Source: Sclerodactyla briareus
Lineage: Eukaryota > Echinodermata > Holothuroidea > Dendrochirotida > Sclerodactylidae
NCBI GenBank assembly: GCA_026419785.1
Contig: JAODTK010001488.1
Span: 310,001-374,000, forward strand
Length of the DNA: 64,000 bases
Direction: 5' to 3'
The translations under genes and the position numbers were made by a program. Positions 60,301-64,000 of this stretch are shown in pieces (position 1 is the first letter of the stretch; every line of letters starts with the position of its first letter). Below the pieces are notes generated by a model. The model had not been told where the DNA came from. It was given only the letters and a program-made list of their open reading frames with translations, and searched no databases.

Positions 60301-61320
60301 AGCAAAGTGGTATGAACTGGGGTGTCAACACAGCTGATCATAAAGGGCCCTATGTGACTACACAGTTAATAAAGAAACTGAAATGTGGGTTAGCCTTTTT
60401 AAAAGCAGTCGACCACATAAACAAATAAAATGTAAAAAATCCCAAATCATGGTCCTTTCCAATGGTTCCTGCAATATTTGTATAGAAGGCGGAAGTCACG
60501 GTCAATCTTTTGGTTTTACCGCAATTAAAGAGCAGACATTGGCCAGCTAGTTTGCATGCTCATAACGGACTAATCAGCGACACATGTGAAAAAATATTCC
60601 CCTATACCAAAGTGTTACCGCCTTCCGAATGGTTACCGCTTGTTGTGGGGTTTGGAAATGAACGAATTATTCCCATTTTCAAAAACTATGTTATTCTCCT
60701 GGAGTACGAGGGTTATTGCAAAGTTTGTGTCAATAATACAAAGGATACAATTGACCGATTTTTAGAGTTTAGAGAAAGGGAGAGAGGGGGTGCAAAGCAG
60801 CAAATACCAATGTTTTGGTGGGTAATGTGAAGAACGGCGTATTGTGAATACTTAACAATCAGGTACATAACAAACGCAAAGACTGTTCGAGAACTTACCA
60901 CCCCCTAGTAGAGTGTTGTTACGTCGATTTAGAATTCTCATTTGTTTCTCATGCAAATAGGTAATGGAAATTAGTTGCACAATTGGTTTGCAACATGGTC
61001 CACAGTGCACATTTGTGAGTCCTGGCATATGCACCTACGATGGGTCTATTATAATTTATTGTACAGCAGATAGAAGCTAGCACACAGCAAGGGAATGATA
61101 ATCGATTGCCCAAGGCGTAGTATGGTTTCAGTATTTATTCGTTCAAGTACCAACCGTCCTTGCTTCACTCTATAGTCCTCACTCTCTGGGGAAGCCACAA
61201 CTCAACTTCAAAAATCTGGTGGCAGTGGTGGGATATTTGCGGCCTGGCTCACTACATTGCGCAAGGTGTATACTTTCGATGTCATCATTACCCGTAGCCT
61301 TAACAAAGAGGGGAGAGTCC
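57391..61320. other. Cleaner right flank, no gene recognised
   Basis: About 3.9 kb of ordinary sequence with short C runs (57,402-57,411, 60,077-60,087) and CACCCC repeats. Open frames such as 58,502-58,786 and 60,510-60,830 have no recognised domain. It may be intron of the gene starting at 57.29 kb. Confidence 0.45.
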
Positions 61321-61350
61321 GGCAAATGAGAAGGGCGATGGTGTGGCCAA
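61321..61350 (+). repeat. Dispersed GGCAAA-GAGAAGGGCGATGG motif
   Basis: GGCAAATGAGAAGGGCGATG, GTGTGGCCAA matches the first block of the repeat at 12,855 and 53,100. Confidence 0.55.
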
Positions 61351-63254
61351 GAGTTTTCATTTTTATGGTTATTGCTCAATTTGCCGAAGAAGGGCGGGTG
61401 TATACAGTCCTCCATGGGGTGAGTTGAATAATGCCTTGAAACAAGTTGTGGTAAATGGATGCAATTCTGAAAATGCAATGACATGCAAGACAGGGGTGGT
61501 GTCACAGTGTGGTCACACATTGGCGTCAATCTGGGGGAGATGGTTGTCGCCCCCTCCTATTTTGAGGATGCCCCCATTGATTTTCCTTTCTCACACAGTA
61601 ATTCTTTTGGCGGCAAGGTCATGTCCCCCCCCCCCACTTGTTGTCCCTGTCCCCCATGAGGGGCACTTTCTCCCCCCCCCCCTCCAAAAAAAAAAAAAAT
61701 TGTTGCCCCCATAAAACTGAAATGTGGTTATGAAACTGTTGATATGTCCACATTTAAGAAAAAAGGGAAAAAATCGTTAGTTGGGGGGGGCCAAAATTTT
61801 TGACAAACAGTCATCATTTGGAAATGCCTGCACATAGTATAACAAAAGCTACCTGCCACCATTTGTACACAAACAACTAGGATCAGCAACCACAAAGTGA
61901 GACTTCTATTGTGGCTCAGAGAGAAGGGATAACATCTCTGTTTCTTCCCAGTTTTTTCAGTTTTCACGAAGACAACTAGATTCGTTCAGCTCTGAGAGGT
62001 ATGTCAATACTGCACCAAACCCGAAACTTTCCCATACCCTCAGCCTTCCCTCAAGTCCAAAGTGTCCCGCGGCAGCTCCCTCAGTCGAGTGGGCCATCAA
62101 GGGTTGCTGGCATTTTTATAGGTTTGCTTCCCAGCGAGTCCCTATTGAGCAGTGCCTATTGACTGGGAGGTGTCAAGCCCCTGTTTGGCCTAAGGATAAC
62201 CCTCAAGACTACGGAGATAATTGAGCACCCTAAATCCCCCCTTCTGGCATTTACTTGACAGTCTCTTTTTGAGAGACAACAACTTGCTGCCCAATCAGTA
62301 GTGAGAACAGCCGAGAATTTTCAGAAATTGTGCTCTCACAAACTGAATAGCCCAGGTACACAACAAAGAAGATTCCGATAATGGAATAAGATAAACACTG
62401 TTGATAAGCCGCAGTTTGGGTGACTTCCCTCCAACGAGCAGGACTCTCTCAAAAGTATCTGAAGTGAATCTGAAGTACTTGCAGATCTAGCCAGCACATG
62501 CCTAGCACACAAGCCAATAGGGTAGAAGAATAGTCTAAATGACAATAGGCCCGTTAAACCAGCCCCTCGCCTTCTATTAGAAGCCTACTGTTCGCGCATG
62601 TCCAAACTGTCCAGAGCCGGGGAACGTAGCCTACACGGATGAGCAGACCGATCAATACCTGCTGACATCCAGCGAGCCAATTTTGCGCCTACGTCCAATG
62701 CCGACTAACAATGACTTAACAGCACGATCCTGCCATATTACCTGCTCTGTTAAAGGGAAGACCTATTTTATTGCCTTTTCCAAACTGGGGATGATTCGAC
62801 AATGCCAGTCATTGTCGTATAGTCTCATCCCAAATCAATTCGTCATTATAGGAGCCATTATCTTTCAAGAAAACGAAGGCTTCAAACCACAAGAACAGAG
62901 TGGTATCAATTTTTTGGTATCAAACTCATCCCTGTCCATTCTCCTTTTCAAAGGAACAAGGTTAGATTATTTAAGTCTTAATGTTAAATTTTTATTTCAA
63001 GGCTGAGTGATAAGAGCCAAATTGACTTTAAACTTGCAAGGTACCTAATACGAAGGAAGAATTGTATGTCCAATCTTTGTACAGAGACAATTGCTGCTGC
63101 TGATATACAATTGTGAGGGGGGAACACAATGAAACTACCAGTTTCCAACATGCCCATAACACAATGCAACTCCAAAAAGGGAAGGGGGGGGGGGCTGGGG
63201 AGGGAAAATCAGTGAACAGCACTAATGGTTGGTAGGACTGGATGGTTTTCTACC
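61351..63254. other. Unassigned right-flank sequence
   Basis: No exon or RNA gene recognised. C-rich tracts at 61,624-61,636 and 61,671-61,684 and a poly-A at 61,687. Confidence 0.45.
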
Positions 63255-63444
63255 CAGGGGCGTAGCGAAGGGTTGACAATTGGGGGGGTGTAGAGATAAT
63301 GTTTTGCCGACGGATCTGGCAATGGCGACTGATATGGGGGAGGGGTCTTTCTCCTTTTTGCCGACAGACCAAAAAATTTGCCGATGGCACGAAATTATTG
63401 GGGTGTGTGACACCCCCCCACACCCCCCGCTCGCTACGGCCCTG
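63255..63444. mobile_element. hAT-type MITE with 8-bp target duplication
   Basis: The left end CAGGGGCGTAGCGAAGG and the right end GCTCGCTACGGCCCTG are inverted repeats (13 of 14 terminal bases match). The 190-bp element is flanked by the perfect 8-bp duplication TTTCTACC (63,247-63,254 and 63,445-63,452). There is no transposase, so it is non-autonomous. An 8-bp duplication with CAGGG ends is typical of hAT elements. Confidence 0.85.
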
Positions 63445-63629
63445 TTTCTACCATTGCCTATTCTTTGTTTGCTGGTCAGTGGGGCAGTGGTAGGCAAGTG
63501 GGAAGGGTAATGGGTCTGGGAGAAGGGTGGTGGGTCAGAGGGGTGACTATTGGGTCAAGAGGGAAGAGTGGTGGGTAGGATGGGAGAGTGGTGATAAAGG
63601 GTGCAGGTGCTGGTAAGCGGGACAGTGGT

Positions 63630-64000
63630 GGGTCGGGGGGTAGAGCGGTGGGTCAGAAGGTAGAGCGGTGGGTCAGAAGGTAGAGCGGTGGGTCAGAAGG
63701 TAGAGCGGTGGGTCAGGGGGTAGAGTGGTGGGTCAGGGGGTAGAGTGGTGGGTCAGGGGGTAGAGTGGTGGGTCAGGGGGTAGAGTGGTGGGTCAGGGGG
63801 TAGAGTGGTGGGTCAGGGGGTAGAGTGGTGGGTCAGGGGGTAGAGTGGTGGGTCCGGGGGTAGAGTGGTGGGTCAGGGGGTAGAGTGGTGGGTCAGGGGG
63901 TAGAGTGGTGGGTCAGGGGGTAGAGTGGTGGGTCAGGGGGTAGAGTGGTGGGTCAGGGGGTAGAGCGGTGGGTCAGGGGGTAGAGTGGTGGGTCAGGTGG
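63630..64000. repeat. 20-bp minisatellite at right edge, truncated by window
   Basis: The unit TAGAGTGGTGGGTCAGGGGG repeats about 18 times to the window end. The first units vary (AGCGG, TCAGAAGG), and there is a degenerate GGTGGGTC-rich lead-in from 63,480. Confidence 0.95.

Noticed and set aside
58502-60830. Right-flank frames at 58,502-58,786 and 60,510-60,830 as exons
   Set aside because: No domain, no matched splice sites and ordinary composition.

Overview
The window is animal (metazoan) nuclear DNA, probably from a marine invertebrate. It has spliceosomal GT-AG introns, a low-density-lipoprotein-receptor-related (LRP) gene, tRNA-derived SINEs with a GCGCTTT...AGCGCTATATAA-type tail, a hAT-type MITE, a CR1/Jockey-like LINE 3' end and many minisatellites. 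I cannot name the phylum from sequence alone.

Layout. (1) 1-17,270: the middle of one large multi-exon LRP gene on the minus strand. In gene order it runs LDLa x4 (17.2, 15.6, 14.8, 13.1 kb), EGF x2 (9.8, 8.9 kb), a YWTD propeller over four exons (7.4, 6.8, 5.7, 4.2 kb), EGF (3.3 kb) and LDLa x3 (1.9, 1.1, 0.3 kb). This is the repeated module of LRP1/LRP2-type endocytic receptors. Both gene ends lie outside what can be recognised. Four exons read cleanly; most of the others need small frame corrections. Introns carry two SINEs and a SINE head, a LINE remnant, local tandem duplications and a 42-base G run. (2) 17.7-19.1 kb: a nearly perfect 33-bp minisatellite of about 42 copies. (3) 19.1-21.9 kb: nothing recognised. 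(4) 21.9-57.4 kb: a very noisy block that is best explained as three overlapping error-rich copies of one roughly 17-18 kb segment placed end to end (A, then A'+B, then B'). Its outer and inner boundaries coincide, as expected if a gap was filled with unmerged long reads. The segment contains a 32-bp minisatellite, a roughly 132-bp satellite, a 320-bp palindromic element, a GC-rich region with about 118-bp tandem repeats, GGGCCC-rich repeats, and possible gene starts: a CRE/TATA promoter with a 33-codon first exon on the plus strand, a TATA-plus-ATG start on the minus strand, and a Cys-rich minus-strand exon. (5) 57.4-64.0 kb: cleaner sequence with no recognised gene, a 190-bp hAT MITE with 8-bp target duplications, and a 20-bp minisatellite running off the right edge.

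Functionally, the only securely recognised gene is the LRP receptor, a type of cell-surface endocytic receptor that binds ligands through its Ca-dependent LDLa repeats and releases them through the YWTD propellers. Coding calls between 21.9 and 57.4 kb are limited by the sequence quality there.
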